From: Eopsaltria australis
Lineage: Eukaryota > Chordata > Aves > Passeriformes > Petroicidae
Reading direction: 5' to 3'
Assembly: GCA_034509425.1 (NCBI GenBank)
Contig: JAVTVJ010000569.1
Location: 620,001-684,000 of the forward strand
Length of the DNA stretch: 64,000 nucleotides
Position numbers and translations under genes: made by a program. Each line of letters opens with the position of its first letter. Positions within the stretch are counted from its first letter, which is position 1. The notes below the pieces were generated by a model. The model saw only the letters and a list, made by a program, of their open reading frames with translations, made no database searches and had not been told where the DNA came from. Shown piece after piece: positions 36,901 through 50,019 of the stretch.

Positions 36901-38699
36901 ACATTTTTATGACAAAAGGTGATCACATGTCAAACCCCCAGGCCCTCAGAGTATAGAGGGTCCTGCTTCTGTGTTTTAAAATACTTCCTTAAGGTGGCTC
37001 TGGTGCAATGTGTCCTCTGTGAGACCTGGACAGATCTTCCAGGAAGCCTGGCTGCAGCACACCTGTGACACTGCAGGAATTATTGGCACACTCCTGCATG
37101 CCACAAACGTCTCTCTGCAAGGTGGCCCATCAGTTTTCTGGTTGCCTAAAAACTGAAATTCTTTTCTGAACTTACAAGGTCAACCTTGTGCTACCTTACA
37201 GTCATTAAACAGGACATCACTAGCTAAAGGTAAATAAATGCACTAAATCTTAGGGAAAACACAGTTCTTAGCTGTTTCTCTGGACATTACTTTTTTCTCC
37301 CATCCCGGGAGCCCTCCTCTGCCTCTTCCCGTGCTGAAGTCTGTTTTGGGGTATATAATAAAAACATATATTATTACTGGCAAGTTCCCTGTGAACAATC
37401 ATAACAGTGGATGATTTTAGGCCTGCATTAGCAATGGAGCTACTAGCAGAATTCAGTAACTGTTAAACTGTCCAAGCCGCTTCATTATTTGTTGATCTGA
37501 ATACATTTCTTTCTAAACAACTAAAATTCTGCTGTAGAAATGTTTTCAAGTACCCCATTTCACTGTGATTTTTAACTGAATGATCATGTTTGCAAAATAC
37601 AAGTGGAACCAGATATATAGCATATATAATATATAGCCCTTGTAAAGCCATTGAGAAAAAATACTATACAGCATAAATGTTAGGCATTTTTAGTTGAGGA
37701 ATATTATCAAATCCACAGCTGAATGAATCTTCCAAAGGAGCTGTAATTATTTGAATCTGTGGTGCCACATTGGCTTAGCTTGTTCTGTTGCATCTTGCTA
37801 TTTGTTTTCCACTTATCGTAAGAGTTTTGGTTTATAGCAACACTGGCAGAAGTAAAGAAAAACTTAAAAATTCCTGTATGAATGGGTGTCTCGAACAGGA
37901 TCGGCAGCAGACACATTTCTGTGGCCATGATGAAATTTCTCTGCAGTCTCTGCTCCTGTGTATGGGTGTTTAGACATCTGATTCAGGAGGGGTACTTTTG
38001 CAAAATGACTTCAGCCCTGTTTCTAAAGCTGATGGTATTGGGTATTTTTTCTAAATTCATAAAAAGTGAAGAAATATTACAATACATTTGCAGTTTCTCT
38101 CAACTAAATGGTTAACTCATGATCCTATTATTCACCAAGATAAACCTAAAAATGTGGTTTTTGACATTACAGAAATCCAAGGACCAGCTAAAACCTCTAA
38201 ACATATTCATCTTTAAATCAGAGATTAATCTACTTTTTCTTTACCTAAGAATATTTGAGTACTTGAGGCTGACAGTAAAGCCTTAGTTACCTCAGGGAAT
38301 GAAGTGGGAGTAATTGGGGATACAAATTAAGCCAACAATAGTTTGGAGACAAACCACGATTTAAGATTTATTTGCACCAAGGGTAGTGCATAAAGCAGTT
38401 GTTGATCTTAGGAACCATCTGTTTCTCCCCGAGGAAGAACATTTCCCAGCGTTTCCCAGAGGCAACGTGGCTCTGTGAACCCTTGAAGATGAGGGTGGAG
38501 AGCTGGGGACAGCAGCACTGCCCACCTTCCTGACCCGTGTGATTTGAACTTGGTCAGTGTCTCCAGAGTTTCTCAGTTCATAGTAACAGTTACAGAAATG
38601 ACAGAAAATGCCCCTTTAGCAACTCCTGGAGAAGGAAAGACATTTCCCTCTTTTGCTTCTGCTCAGTGATAACCCTTTTTAATTTCTAATATATTCCTC
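33987..38699. other. Gene desert, nothing recognised
   Basis: Single-copy AT-rich sequence. A more GC-rich patch lies at 38420-38550. No gene, RNA gene or repeat family identified. Confidence 0.5.
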
Positions 38700-39280
38700 T
38701 CTGTGTTATTATTTTAAATAATGAGTGACAAACGGTGGTAGACACATCTACTATGGAGATTAATAACATCATTAATAGCTTTTAGAATGACACCTTTGCA
38801 TTCAAAATAGTTTATTATGTTAACGTGACATGTCATGTTTCTTTCACTATTGTGCTTAGCCTTTCTTTCTCTTTATCTCTCAGTGTTTTTCACAACGTGT
38901 GAATTGCCCTAAGTAAGGCTTTGATCTTGCAAATGTGTGCAGACTATTTACCTAAAACGAGCCATCCTCTTACATCCAATTAAACTTTTGCTTGCAGAAA
39001 TTCTTGCCTAAGTATTTGCCGATGAACGTTTTACATTTGCATTGGAGGAAGAACAATGTCTCACTATGTGATTGTAGAGTTGGATCCAGTTTCTGATCTG
39101 TGTGCTGGCTATGCATGCACAAGGTTGAACCCATAATAGTATATGCTAATGAGAAAATATTTACCGATCCAATTGGTAGATATTCTGAAGTACAATCTTT
39201 TAAAGAAAAGTTTTATGCAATCATGCAACACGCTTGATGTTTGCATGAACAATACCAAGCATTAACATATATCAAATAAA
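38700..39280. promoter_or_regulatory. Candidate distal enhancer of MSX1
   Basis: Non-repetitive AT-rich block with a palindromic TGACATGTCA at 38826-38835 (paired MEIS/TGIF-type TGACA), ATGCTAAT at 39143-39150 (POU octamer-like), CCAATTAAAC, CATTAATAGC, GATCCAATTGG and TTATGCAATCATGCAAC. The cluster lies 35 kb downstream of MSX1. The call rests on motif texture only. Confidence 0.35.
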
Positions 39281-42200
39281 TAGTTAAACTGATCATAAAA
39301 ACAAAGGTATAGAGTCGTCTGAGGGACTTTAGCTAGGCCTGATTCATTGAGAGTAGGCATCCACAGGTGGTTTTCACCACAGCTTTTCTTTGTTACCAAA
39401 TACACAAGATTTTTTTTTGTCTCTGTTTCAAAGTTCACCATTCCCACTATTTATTGCTCACCTCTGACATACTGTCCCTCAACTCTAGTACACAAGCTCC
39501 CTTATCTTTTTTTCCTCTTTCCATTGCAACTAGTGACACCCCCCAGGGGAAGACCATTAGCAGGTAGAAGTCTGAGAAATGTGTATTTGCTTGGTGCCTT
39601 TATGGGGGCCAAAAGTGTAGCTGGAATTATGTGCCCCTTTTGATGCCTTGCCTTTCGTTTTGTGGGCACAGAAAAGCAGCTGATGGGAGCACAATTAATT
39701 TGTATTTGTAAGAACATAACTAATAGCAACAAAACTTAGGTTCACAGAGCTGCCTCCAGTTTCTAACTAAGTGGAAACCAAGCAGCCATGGAGGTGCCTA
39801 TCAATATGTCTAAATTTACTTAGAAGCTATTTTTTTTCAGTGTCGCTGTCCTGTGGAGTGGGTTGTGTGAAGGAGGGATAAGAATGATCCTGGACATATT
39901 TTTCCTGTGTTTACTGTGTGTGGTTATGACTCACAGGATGAGCACAGGTGATGCAGTTGTGCCTGCTCAGTCAGCTTTGGAAATAACCACTATTATTTTC
40001 TTGAGTGATGGAAGTGCCCTGCTTTCCCTGTCATGGATTAACACTCCACTGTGCTGGCTGCTACACAAATACAAAACAAAGACTTGCTCCTTGCCTCACC
40101 AACTTCTTCCACAAATAATAACTAATAGATGTGAGTTATCTCCCTTGCTATGGAAAACAATTCCACCTTTCACCAGCTCTCTCCCCTCATACACATTTGC
40201 TGGGGTCTCCATGGACCTACAAACACTTGATTTTTGGAAAACACTCTAAGCATGCACAGTACCTAAATAAAAATTTCTCTGCAGACAGCTAATCTCAACT
40301 GTAGAAAGCCTTTGGAAAATATTCACCAAGGCTGCAGACCAGGTGCTGTGTGCAGATACAGGCACCCAGTTCATCCTTTCTGGGAGCTGTGGGTGTGGGC
40401 TGCAGTTCATGGCACTTCCTGAAGAATTTCAAGGGGGAATATAACAAACAGTCCAAGTATTCATACCAAGAGCTTTGTTTTCAGTTTCACTGCAATAACA
40501 ATTAGCAACTAGTTGGCTTTTGGCCACTGAAAATTATATAGCCAACTGGCAAAAAGTAAAATTTTTTCCTGGCTTTCTGCTTGCAAGCTGGGTGGCATAG
40601 GAGGACTCTGGGAGTGTATATAACACTAACCTCTGCAGAATAATGCAAGAACTAGTCAAAAGTGCTTTCTTCACACAGCCAAAGGCTAATTGCCAACCAG
40701 CTTCATTGACCTTCATCAAAACTGAGCTTTGTTAAACAGTGACATTTGCCACTGTCTTTCCCTTTTTGCCTGCTTTTCTCACGTTGCCTTACTTTCTCCC
40801 TTGCTAAATTTTGGTTTTATTTTGTTTTGTTCCATGTACATGCACAAAACTCCTCCTGGTCTGAGAAAATTTGCAGATAGATGGAAACCCCCAGCACCAA
40901 GGCACATTTTAACAGCAGTGCAGGGTCTGTTCATGGTACCCATGGCCAGTGCTCTGGGAGATACAGGGGGAACTCCCTGGGCCCCACAGCTGCCCTGTAC
41001 TGACCAAGCAGAGCTGAGAAGTGCTCACAGCTGGGTACTTCCACCCCCAGGACTACCAGGTCCTCAGAGAAGATGCTTTGATGGCAGCTGTCTCCTTTAG
41101 CAGTTGTACCTGTTTGCCCAGATTTCCCCCTCCCCGAGGCGAGGCTGCCTCATTAGCAAGCTGGCAGCTTTCAATCCATCATCCTCAGTTCCAGGCTGAG
41201 AGCTGAAAACATGTAACAAGCAAATAGAAGTTTACGACATTATAATTGCAAATATTTCTGCTTTGTTTTCATCTCAAGGAGGAGAATTTTGGAATGAAAG
41301 GAGATCAGAGGCTTGCCAATGCATGAAGTTTTATGGGCTTATGTCCCGAAGTTATAGCACCAGTCAGTTAGGAGCTACATCAGTGCTTTGAATGCTGCTT
41401 AAAACCAAAGCAAATTCCAAATAAAAAGAATTAGTTTCTTTACTAAATAACTTGTACTAAAATAGATAGTATCAAAATTGCCATAATTAACATCCTTGTA
41501 AAATGAAAAAGTGACAGAAATGAAAATTATATTAAATCTATACTTTAGTAGAAGTGTGAGCATTTGCTGATGTGTATGAAAGAACAGTGAAAAATTTGTT
41601 CAATTTTGAGTCAAACACTCAAAAATGAAGAAAGTCAGGTTGCCCATGACCTTCTAAGTATTCTCTAACTTTTTCTATTCATTTAACTGTAAATATAATA
41701 GCTCAGAACTAGTTTCAGCAACCCCTGAGGCAGACTGAGTTGTAACCTCCTCTGCTTTTGTCACAATATTCTATTTTTCCTTTGAGTTCCACAGCTCACA
41801 TATTCAAGTACTGTGTGAGAACTTCAGCTCTTTTTTCTCCTCCTGTTGAATATGGATAAAATTTCTGGAGTTTGAACCGAAAAAGTCTTTAAAAAACTTT
41901 AAAATACACAGGTTCATTGCTTCAAATCATGTTCTTATAAGCCAGCTATTTGAGGCACAGCTTGTACCTTTTAAAGATGAATATCACCTTAAGCGCTGTG
42001 AAAATTAGATAGTAAATCCAGCAGGCACTATGTGGGCACCGGAATAAAAGTGCTGATTTTCACACCAGTTCTTCAGTGTGGTGAGAATTTGTAACTTCCA
42101 TTAACTCAGTAAGCTTATAAAGGAAGCCTGAAGCTACGTTTTTGTTTTAATGGAATACGGGTTGGTATCTTTATGTAGCAAGGCACATTAAATCTATTTA

Positions 42201-44299
42201 ATACTGGGATTTTTTAATACTGAGGTATCAAGACAGCTAACTGGAGAGTGGTAACCTTGTGAAAATACACCCAATATTTGCAGCAAGGATGTATACAGTA
42301 AGGTCAAGATGGGAACTCAAATCCCCTGAGGCAGTAAACAAGACTGCTTGCTATGAATTCAAGCTAAAACTTCTGTGTTTTTGTCACTAGTCCATGAGAG
42401 GAAGCTTTGCAAACTGCCAAGTCAAATCTTTTCAAAGAAGCAACAGGTTAAGTTCAGAGGAACACAAATGATCTTTATTTCAAATGTCTGATAGCTTCAG
42501 TAACCTCACAGTAACTTAGCTTGCATTCTGGGATCACTTTTCTGCAAGGGGGCAAAGTTGCAAACAGTATAAATTAAAAGCGGTAAAAATATTTATTGGC
42601 AACCCACGTTTTTAGGAGCACAGTTTTATATGTCTCTGTTTGCATAGCTTCAGCATAAATGGGGCAATATTAATACCACAAGAAGGTCTGTTTGCATGCT
42701 GCTCCAAGAATTTTCATGCAAAGGGAAAAACGCTTGCCTTTGCCATTATTCTTTATGACCAAAAATCCTGGTTAGCTTGAAAAAAACAAAGGTTTTTTGA
42801 AAATGTTTATGTGATTTTGGGGAGTTTTTTTTGTGATCGTGGAAAGAAAAGACAATTACTTGGAACATCTGCTAAAGCTTCATATTAGGATAATCACATT
42901 ACTGTTTTTGTCTCTAAAGGACATTTTACCTGAGCTCATTCTTGTGGAACAGCACTTATCAGGAGTTACCATACTCACAGTGCGGCTGTGGGGCTCCTCT
43001 GGGCCGAAAAGAGATGGGGGTGTCTCCTGTTTGGACACGAAACCTGCATTGTCTTTGGCTAGCTAGAAACAGTCTATACACCTCAGACAGTCCCTGTCTC
43101 TCCTCTTTGTCCCAGATCTGTTTTTCCTCGATGGTGTTCACATTTCCAGCCAAACCCAGCTGACAGAGTGCAGCACTCACCAGACCACTGCCACCTTGCA
43201 CCAAGCTGGGCACAGGGGCTGCTTGCACTAAGCCAGCTTCCAATGCCAGCTCTTCAGCACACGTAAGTTCAGACTAATGTGAAGGGAAGGCAGAGATACC
43301 TGCAAAACTTTTAGTGAGAGTCCTTCCCATGCAGTACCAGTACACAGAAATGTACGACTAAACAGAGCTGGGTCAGGAAATGATTTTTTTGCCCCTCCAC
43401 ATCCACATCTGTTCAGAAGTTAAAGGATGGAAGAAGACATACCGATCCTTCTAATAGGCATGGTGTTATCCCCTCCCACAAGAGCTACCCAGTTTGCTCA
43501 CATAAGGCTGTCACTACTTAGACAGAAAATAAACTTGGTTTGACTTTGCTAAGTGCTGAGAACACATCTCTCACTGATGCACCCAGGCAAGGCTACTGCA
43601 GCTCTGATAAGGACACACAGGTCTGCTGCACTGACTGTTTCAAACTTTCACCTTGCACATTTCACTGGCACTAAAAAAAGTTCTCTTCAGAATACACAGT
43701 CATGTGACCTGAAAATAAAACTGTTAATGATGAGTTAAATGATATTAGGATGTACTTGGGATAAAAGGTTGTGACACCTGAGAGAGAGAAGGCAGACAGA
43801 ACAGCTGAAGACACGAAGAAAAAATCGGGGTAAATGCTGAAAGGAAGAACAGAAGCTTATGAAGCTGGAGAAATTCTGAAGCAAAGATGATACAATACCA
43901 GCAGCTGAGAAACATGAGCTGGAAAAGTCTTTGGAGGAAATGTCTTTGAGATCAGCCTTGCTTTGAGTTCATACAGTGTGTACAGTGGGGTGAGAGAGCT
44001 AGAGTTAGGTTGTGGTATTGTCACCGTGCAGATGGACTCAGAAAAGGGAAAGATTAGAAACTGGGGCTGTATTGTCAGAGTAGATCTGCCATAAAGTCCC
44101 AGCCAACCACAAATCCATTGCTCTTTGTCCTCTATATCTCATGGTGAACCAGGGAAGAAACACAAAGAACCTAGACACTTTCGTGGCTTTTGGAGACCCT
44201 GCATCTCCAACATAAGAACAGGGAAAGGGGTGTTAATTAGGAAACTAAAAAAAAATGCATCTGGCTAGAAGGTTGTTTGATTTTTGGACTAGATAAATG
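39281..44299. other. Gene desert
   Basis: AT-rich single-copy sequence. The open frame at 39863-40249 has a hydrophobic start but no known domain. A GC-richer patch with CCC/GGG runs lies at 40900-41170. Nothing else is recognised. Confidence 0.5.
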
Positions 44300-45540
44300 G
44301 CCAAGGTTTCAGAGCAATTTAGCCTGTAGGTGGAGGCTGATGCTTTTCTTGTTGTCCTCCTTGGCTATCTCACGGCCAAGAAGTGAGAGGATCAATTTTT
44401 CTGAGCAGTGAGACTGTGAGAGCCTGGACTATTAAATATTATTGACTCATTTATCCATTTGTGGAGGTTCCAAGGTGCTTAACTGAGGCCAGGCTTGCAC
44501 CCCTCGAAGGAGGAGGTGAGTTTTTGGGTGTGTAGTGGCTAGTCTGCATAAGGCAGAGGGGTGAACTGTCACTGCCTGGAGGCTACAAACCTCTTTGGGC
44601 TTTGAGGCAGATAAGGGGCAAGGGCAGAAGGTGCTTTTATCATGCTGGTTGCTCTGCCTTGCCCAACTCAGTTGTAAAACTTCCCCCCACACCCCGGGAA
44701 GGTCTGATGGGGCATTACTGGCTCACCTGTGCTGAAGTGAGGGGCAGCTGAAGAGGTGTCATAAACCATCAAAGACCCCAAACCGCCTCCTGACACATTT
44801 CTTGAGCCTTCCACCACAGGACTGAAAGCTCCCCACCAGGGGAGGTACCTAAGGGTTTCCACCCAGCCTGAGCCATGTTTTAATCCATAGAACTTTGTGG
44901 TTTAGGGAGGCTTCTTCCCCTAATTCCAACAGATTAAGATGGATCAAGACCATCACTTTGACCAATGGACATCTAAGATGCAACAATCAAGCTTCATTGA
45001 AGATGCACTGGTGGCAATTATGTATTTTTCTACTCTTATCCTTTCTTTCTCTTTCTTTCTTTTCTCTATCTTAAGTAATATTTTTATGCTTTCATATTCC
45101 TATATTACTACAGATAATGATAACTAAAATAGCTCCATTCCTGCTTTCCATTGCAACCAAATTGTTCTAAACTAAACCTACATATATATATTTACAAACA
45201 CCGATCATCCAGTGTAGTCTCTCTCTAATCCACCCCAAGGGATCTATTGACAAGAATTTGTGCTGCTCTTGCCTCCGTGGGGGCAGGTGGTAACAAGGCC
45301 AGCACTGTTCAGGGTTGGGCTGGTGGATACAGGGCAGTGCCATTATCCTCCCATTGTGGATGTCAGGGAGGGCAGGAAACTGAAGCCTCTGATCCACAGG
45401 GTGATGAAAAGCCTTAAGCTTCCTCTGCCCTGACTGCCAGGACCTTTTCTGGAGAAAACAGAGCTCAGGTGTTTAAGAAATCGTGCTGTGTGTCTATCCA
45501 GCTGTTTCTGTGTTCTAACAGCCATTTAATTCACTTCAGC
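44300..45540. other. GC-richer blocks of unknown origin
   Basis: Two GC-richer blocks (44450-44880 and 45220-45450) flank an AT-rich piece. They carry C runs and read like old repeat sequence, but I cannot assign a family. Open frames here (44447-44692, 44668-44862, 45167-45397) have no known domain. Confidence 0.35.
45041..45066. repeat. (CTTT)n simple repeat
   Basis: Interrupted CTTT units between the two GC-richer blocks. Confidence 0.85.
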
Positions 45541-45549
45541 TTTAAGGTT

Positions 45550-46271
45550 TTTAGGAGTGAAACTGCACCGCAAAAAATGGCATGGGAAGGATTATAGTTC
45601 TGACCAGTGAAGTTAACCTGTCATTACTCATACCCAAATAAATCAGAATGCTTTTCTATTGATCACAAAAAGAGATGTATCCATGATGCACTTAATTTAG
45701 TTTTCTTAATGTGATCTGTGTGGATTTTCCTTAGCATTTAGGAAGAAAAAGTGACCCTGTTTTGCTTTGGTCAAGATAAATCAATAGCCTTGAAATTTGG
45801 AAACAATATATATTCGACCACACAAACTAATAAGGCACCAGTGTTTTAGCAGACATTATAAAACATAAAATTAGATGGAAAATTGCCTTAAGCCCCTGTA
45901 AATTAAAATTGCTCTTTTTATAGCAAAAATGAGCCTTATATAGCAACAAACAATTTTGTGATCTTCATTTAACTAGCCAATTTCATATGGCAAAGAGTAT
46001 TTATTCATCCTGTTCCAGTGACCTAACCAGAAATTTACAATGTGATGCCTTGCATATTTTCACAGCATTGTAAAAAAATGAGGTTCTGTAGATTTATTTG
46101 ATCCCTGTTGAAATTTTTTTTTACCTCCTCCTAACCAGTGTAAACTGGAAATTGTTCTTAATGTAATTCTCTTGCTTACCATGCTCTCATTAATCAGGAA
46201 ACTAATTAGAGCCAGTTTGCTTGCTCTAATTTGAAAAAGTGAAAGTAACATATGTTGACAGTTAATTTGGA
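45550..46271. promoter_or_regulatory. Candidate distal enhancer with inverted homeodomain sites
   Basis: A 700-bp AT-rich, CpG-poor, non-repetitive block with many homeodomain and forkhead-like strings (ATAAATCAATAG, AAATTAAAATTG, CTCATTAATCAGG). AATTAGAGC at 46204-46212 and GCTCTAATT at 46223-46231 form a 9-bp perfect inverted repeat with a 10-nt spacer, each arm holding a TAAT core. This is typical texture of conserved elements in deserts beside homeobox genes. Conservation was not tested. Confidence 0.4.
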
Positions 46272-46291
46272 TTTTTTTTTTTTTTTTTTTT
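46272..46291. repeat. Poly(T), 20 nt
   Basis: A plain mononucleotide run just past the candidate enhancer. Confidence 0.95.
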
Positions 46292-49200
46292 GTTAACAGG
46301 CACACAAGTTTTTTATAATGAAATAATATTTGATACTGATACAGAAGAACATGGGCTAATAAATTGCAACAGGCTGGGAAAATGCAGTATGTTAATCACT
46401 ATGGGAATAATAACATAGATCATTTAGTGCTCTAGTTTTTTTGTTGACGATTTTCCATTTTAGCTATTTTAATATGGTATTACAGTGACTTGATTTGGAA
46501 CTTCTCAAACACACGTCAGTACAAGTTTTCAGCATTTTGCAAGTTTGTACGGGCCCAGTGCAATTTCTGAGACTGATTTACAAGAAAAATATTATGCATC
46601 TAGGCTCCATTTCAAAAACTTCTGTTGTCTTGGCTTTTTAAGAATGTCAATATGAATAAAACGGTGCCAGCTGACAGCCTGCAAGGGCCTCAGTTAAAGC
46701 TCAGTCTGAAGCCCACCCAGGTCATTTGCAGGGTTTGCCCTGAGCTGCTTTTGTCACCAGGGCAGGTGACTGCCAGCAGCAGCACGAGCACCCCCATCTG
46801 AGCCACCTGTGAGCCAGACCCTGACCTTGACCCAGCTGTGTGGGAGTTTGGTTGTAGTACAGATGTCCCAACACATGCAACCTTCAGCCCAGTGCCACCA
46901 GCACTGGTGACTTCACCCAGAGAAGCCAGCAACCCCTCTGGAGTTCTCAAGGTATTTTACACTTTATTCACAGCTCCCTGCTGTGAATACCCAGAAAACA
47001 TAAACCACATGGGGGAAAGGATGCTACAATGCTGAGGGGTAGAGCTGGAAGCAGAGACACTCTTGAGTGCAGCAGCCTCTCAGCTGTTTGAATAATAGTA
47101 ATTACCTTTCCCCAAAGGACATTGCTTATATCCTTAGACCACTGTAGCCACTGTGCTGATTGTTGGTATGAATTTTTTTTGAAAAATAAAGTGTAAAAAT
47201 ACAAATTCTCTGAAGTCAACCTCTGTTTGGACAAGACATTAAATTGTCTTTTCACCGTAGAAGGCCATTATTTCAATGCAGAATTTTCTCTAGTTATTTA
47301 CACCAAATCTATTGCTCTCTGTTGGCTTTGTGTGAGAAGAGGGGTCCAACCCCAGAAGTGGACTCAGAGCTGAGTAATCACCCTCTGGTCCAACTGGATA
47401 TCAGAGCAGGTTGAACACAGGCAGGTGCTGTGGTTTGAAGTGCTTCTCGAAGCTGAGCCAGCCTTTGGCCTCCTGCCCACAGCACTCTGGATAATGTGCA
47501 TGTGCACTGGCTCTCCACAGCCAGGCTCACCCTTCTCTTGTGCTCCCCACTCACACTCAAGGCTCTGACATGCTGCAGAAGTGATGGGAGCCATGGGCCC
47601 TGCTGAAGTACAAAAGACAGACTGACCAAAACTCCCCACACAAGTATTTTTCAAAGAACAATGGAAGATCTTATGAAGAAACCCACCTCATCTGCAGGAA
47701 GAATAAAAACCCTAAAATCTTGAAGCACTTGAGACATCCTCACATCAAACGTCAGATGGATAATATGTTCATGGCAGTCTCTTCTGCCTGGATGTGATGT
47801 GACAAATGGGAGGAATAAGATCATGGAGGAGGGATCCCAGGGGCTCTGGCACCACACCCAGTGCAGCCCAGCAGGCAGGTGGGGGAGCAGGAAAGGAGTG
47901 GTACAAGAGCCACTTTTGGCCTCTCTTGGGTAAGAGATGAAGCTGTTCCCAAGGCACTAAGGAAATTTGGGTTCCTCCTTAAGCAAAGCAGCTGTGAGCT
48001 GCTGCTCACACCATGCTCTTCCACAAGTATGGACTTAACAGGCTGGGACTTGGGATGGCTACTTAAAAATGTATAACTCTATTTCATTGTATGTTAAAAA
48101 AATTGAGCTGTACCCACCTGATCCAACAGGCCCAGGATAACACATGAGGCAGAGGTATGAATGTGTTACCAAATTAATAAAATATTCAGCACAGGTTCTT
48201 TAAAAAGTATGTTTTTCAAAAAACATATTTTAAAATGTGGAAAAATGGAAACTTGCAGCTAAAGTTTGCTGAAAAGAAACAAACATTTGAGTTTATATTT
48301 TTTCTCTTTCTTGCAAAACTCTTAGATGTTTTCTGGAGGAGGCCTGGGATTGGTAAAGAAATGCATCAGGAAAAGAGATGTTTCTTAAATTGATGGAGGA
48401 AAAAAGAAACTTTGAATCCATACTGAAGATTTAATCAGGAAAATGTGGTGGCTTTTTCCCTCTTGGAGTATTTCAACAACTTTAATTTTGACAAGCAGCC
48501 ACTAGAGGTCAGTTTTGCTTTTATTTTAACAAAATTATTTCCATGTTCCATTCTATTTTATTCTATATTAGTGTCTTTTTAAAATCAAAATTAAGCTCAC
48601 AAACAAAATAATTATTGGTCTTTGCTTTTGTAAATAAATCCAAGAGCCTACCATGTGAAGGAAATGATAGCAGGAGAATGTTGTAGTAGAACGAGTTACC
48701 TTTACAGAGGTGCTTTCCAACATTATGGTGGAAAATCTTCACAGCTGCATGATACACTGATGAAACTATTGATCAACTGGCAGATACTAGCATAGATCCA
48801 CTCACTTCAAATACATGGCAGTAGTTTAAACTGTAAGATGCAACAATAGTTTACTCTCTGCCAAGGATTTAGGTCTCTTTGAAAGTGAACTAAATCTGTG
48901 ACAAATCTTCAAATTTCAAGTCTCAATATTCTTCCTTTAATTTTGTTTTATTTTAGATTTGATGTTTTGAATGACTGGGTTTGAACATTTCAGGGCTTTC
49001 AGTTCAAACAAGATAAATTCATTCTCTTGCCTGCATTTCAAAGTCCAAATGATTTCTCAACTGTTCCACGTGAATTCACAAACTGCCCATGCTCCTTCCC
49101 CCCTCCACAAAGCCTGCCTTGCACTCAAAGAGACTGCAAGATTCCTTTCTTCCTGAGTGGGAAATCAGGCCAGTATTGGGATGCTGGAGTGCTATCTATG

Positions 49201-50019
49201 TTCTCTCCATTATTGCTTGTAAAGATTTATCTTTTTAACTGTCCACTATGAAATCTCTTTTGAGAGTGTGCATGGCAGGGGAGCAAGTCAGGAGTTTCTA
49301 ATGAGCTGACGTGTTTTTCAAAGGGTGAAAATACTGCCTCCTCTCTAGCTGTGAAATGTGGATTTTTGCTTCAAAGCAGCATCAGAGTGACCACACACTG
49401 AACAATGCAGCACTGCTGTAGCTGACAATAGAATTTTGACCAAACCCTGTAAAATAAATTTTTACTATAATGTACTTTAATCCTGAATCTTTAGTCTTAA
49501 CCACAGCAAGGCAATGACTCAGCAAGGATTTAATGACTGCCTCCCTGGGTAGAGCAGGCAGGCAGGCCTGATATTGATTCATTTCTATTGGACATTGCTG
49601 TGTAACATCTTGCAGACAAAACTTGGGTGAATTACTGTACTTAAGACAGTTTATGTAATTTATTCATTGCTCAGATGCATTACTCTGATCTGTTCCCTGG
49701 CAGTTTTCCCAGTGAATTGGGCATGGCAGTAATTAGGATAACAACACGTGCTCTCCTGCCTGCTTAGGCCAGAGGATTACCTGCCATTGCTGCCTTAATC
49801 CTCTGCTTTCCTACACTGGATGACAGATCCATGTTTCATAATGTACACATGTAATTTAGTGGCTCCAAAGGATAAGTGTTCAGCAGGACAAATATCTGTA
49901 ACAAGCCAGAAAATGGAGTAATGGCACTATATGAACTTTCCATTTTGAATAATTCAGCTGTGGAGTGCTGTGATGAAGGTTTTGATTCCCTCAGCTTGTA
50001 CTATTCAGCACTGGGGGCC
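46292..50019. other. Gene desert, nothing recognised
   Basis: Single-copy sequence with a GC-richer patch at 46680-46940 and another at 47380-48030. Open frames there overlap each other on both strands and match nothing I know. Confidence 0.5.
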
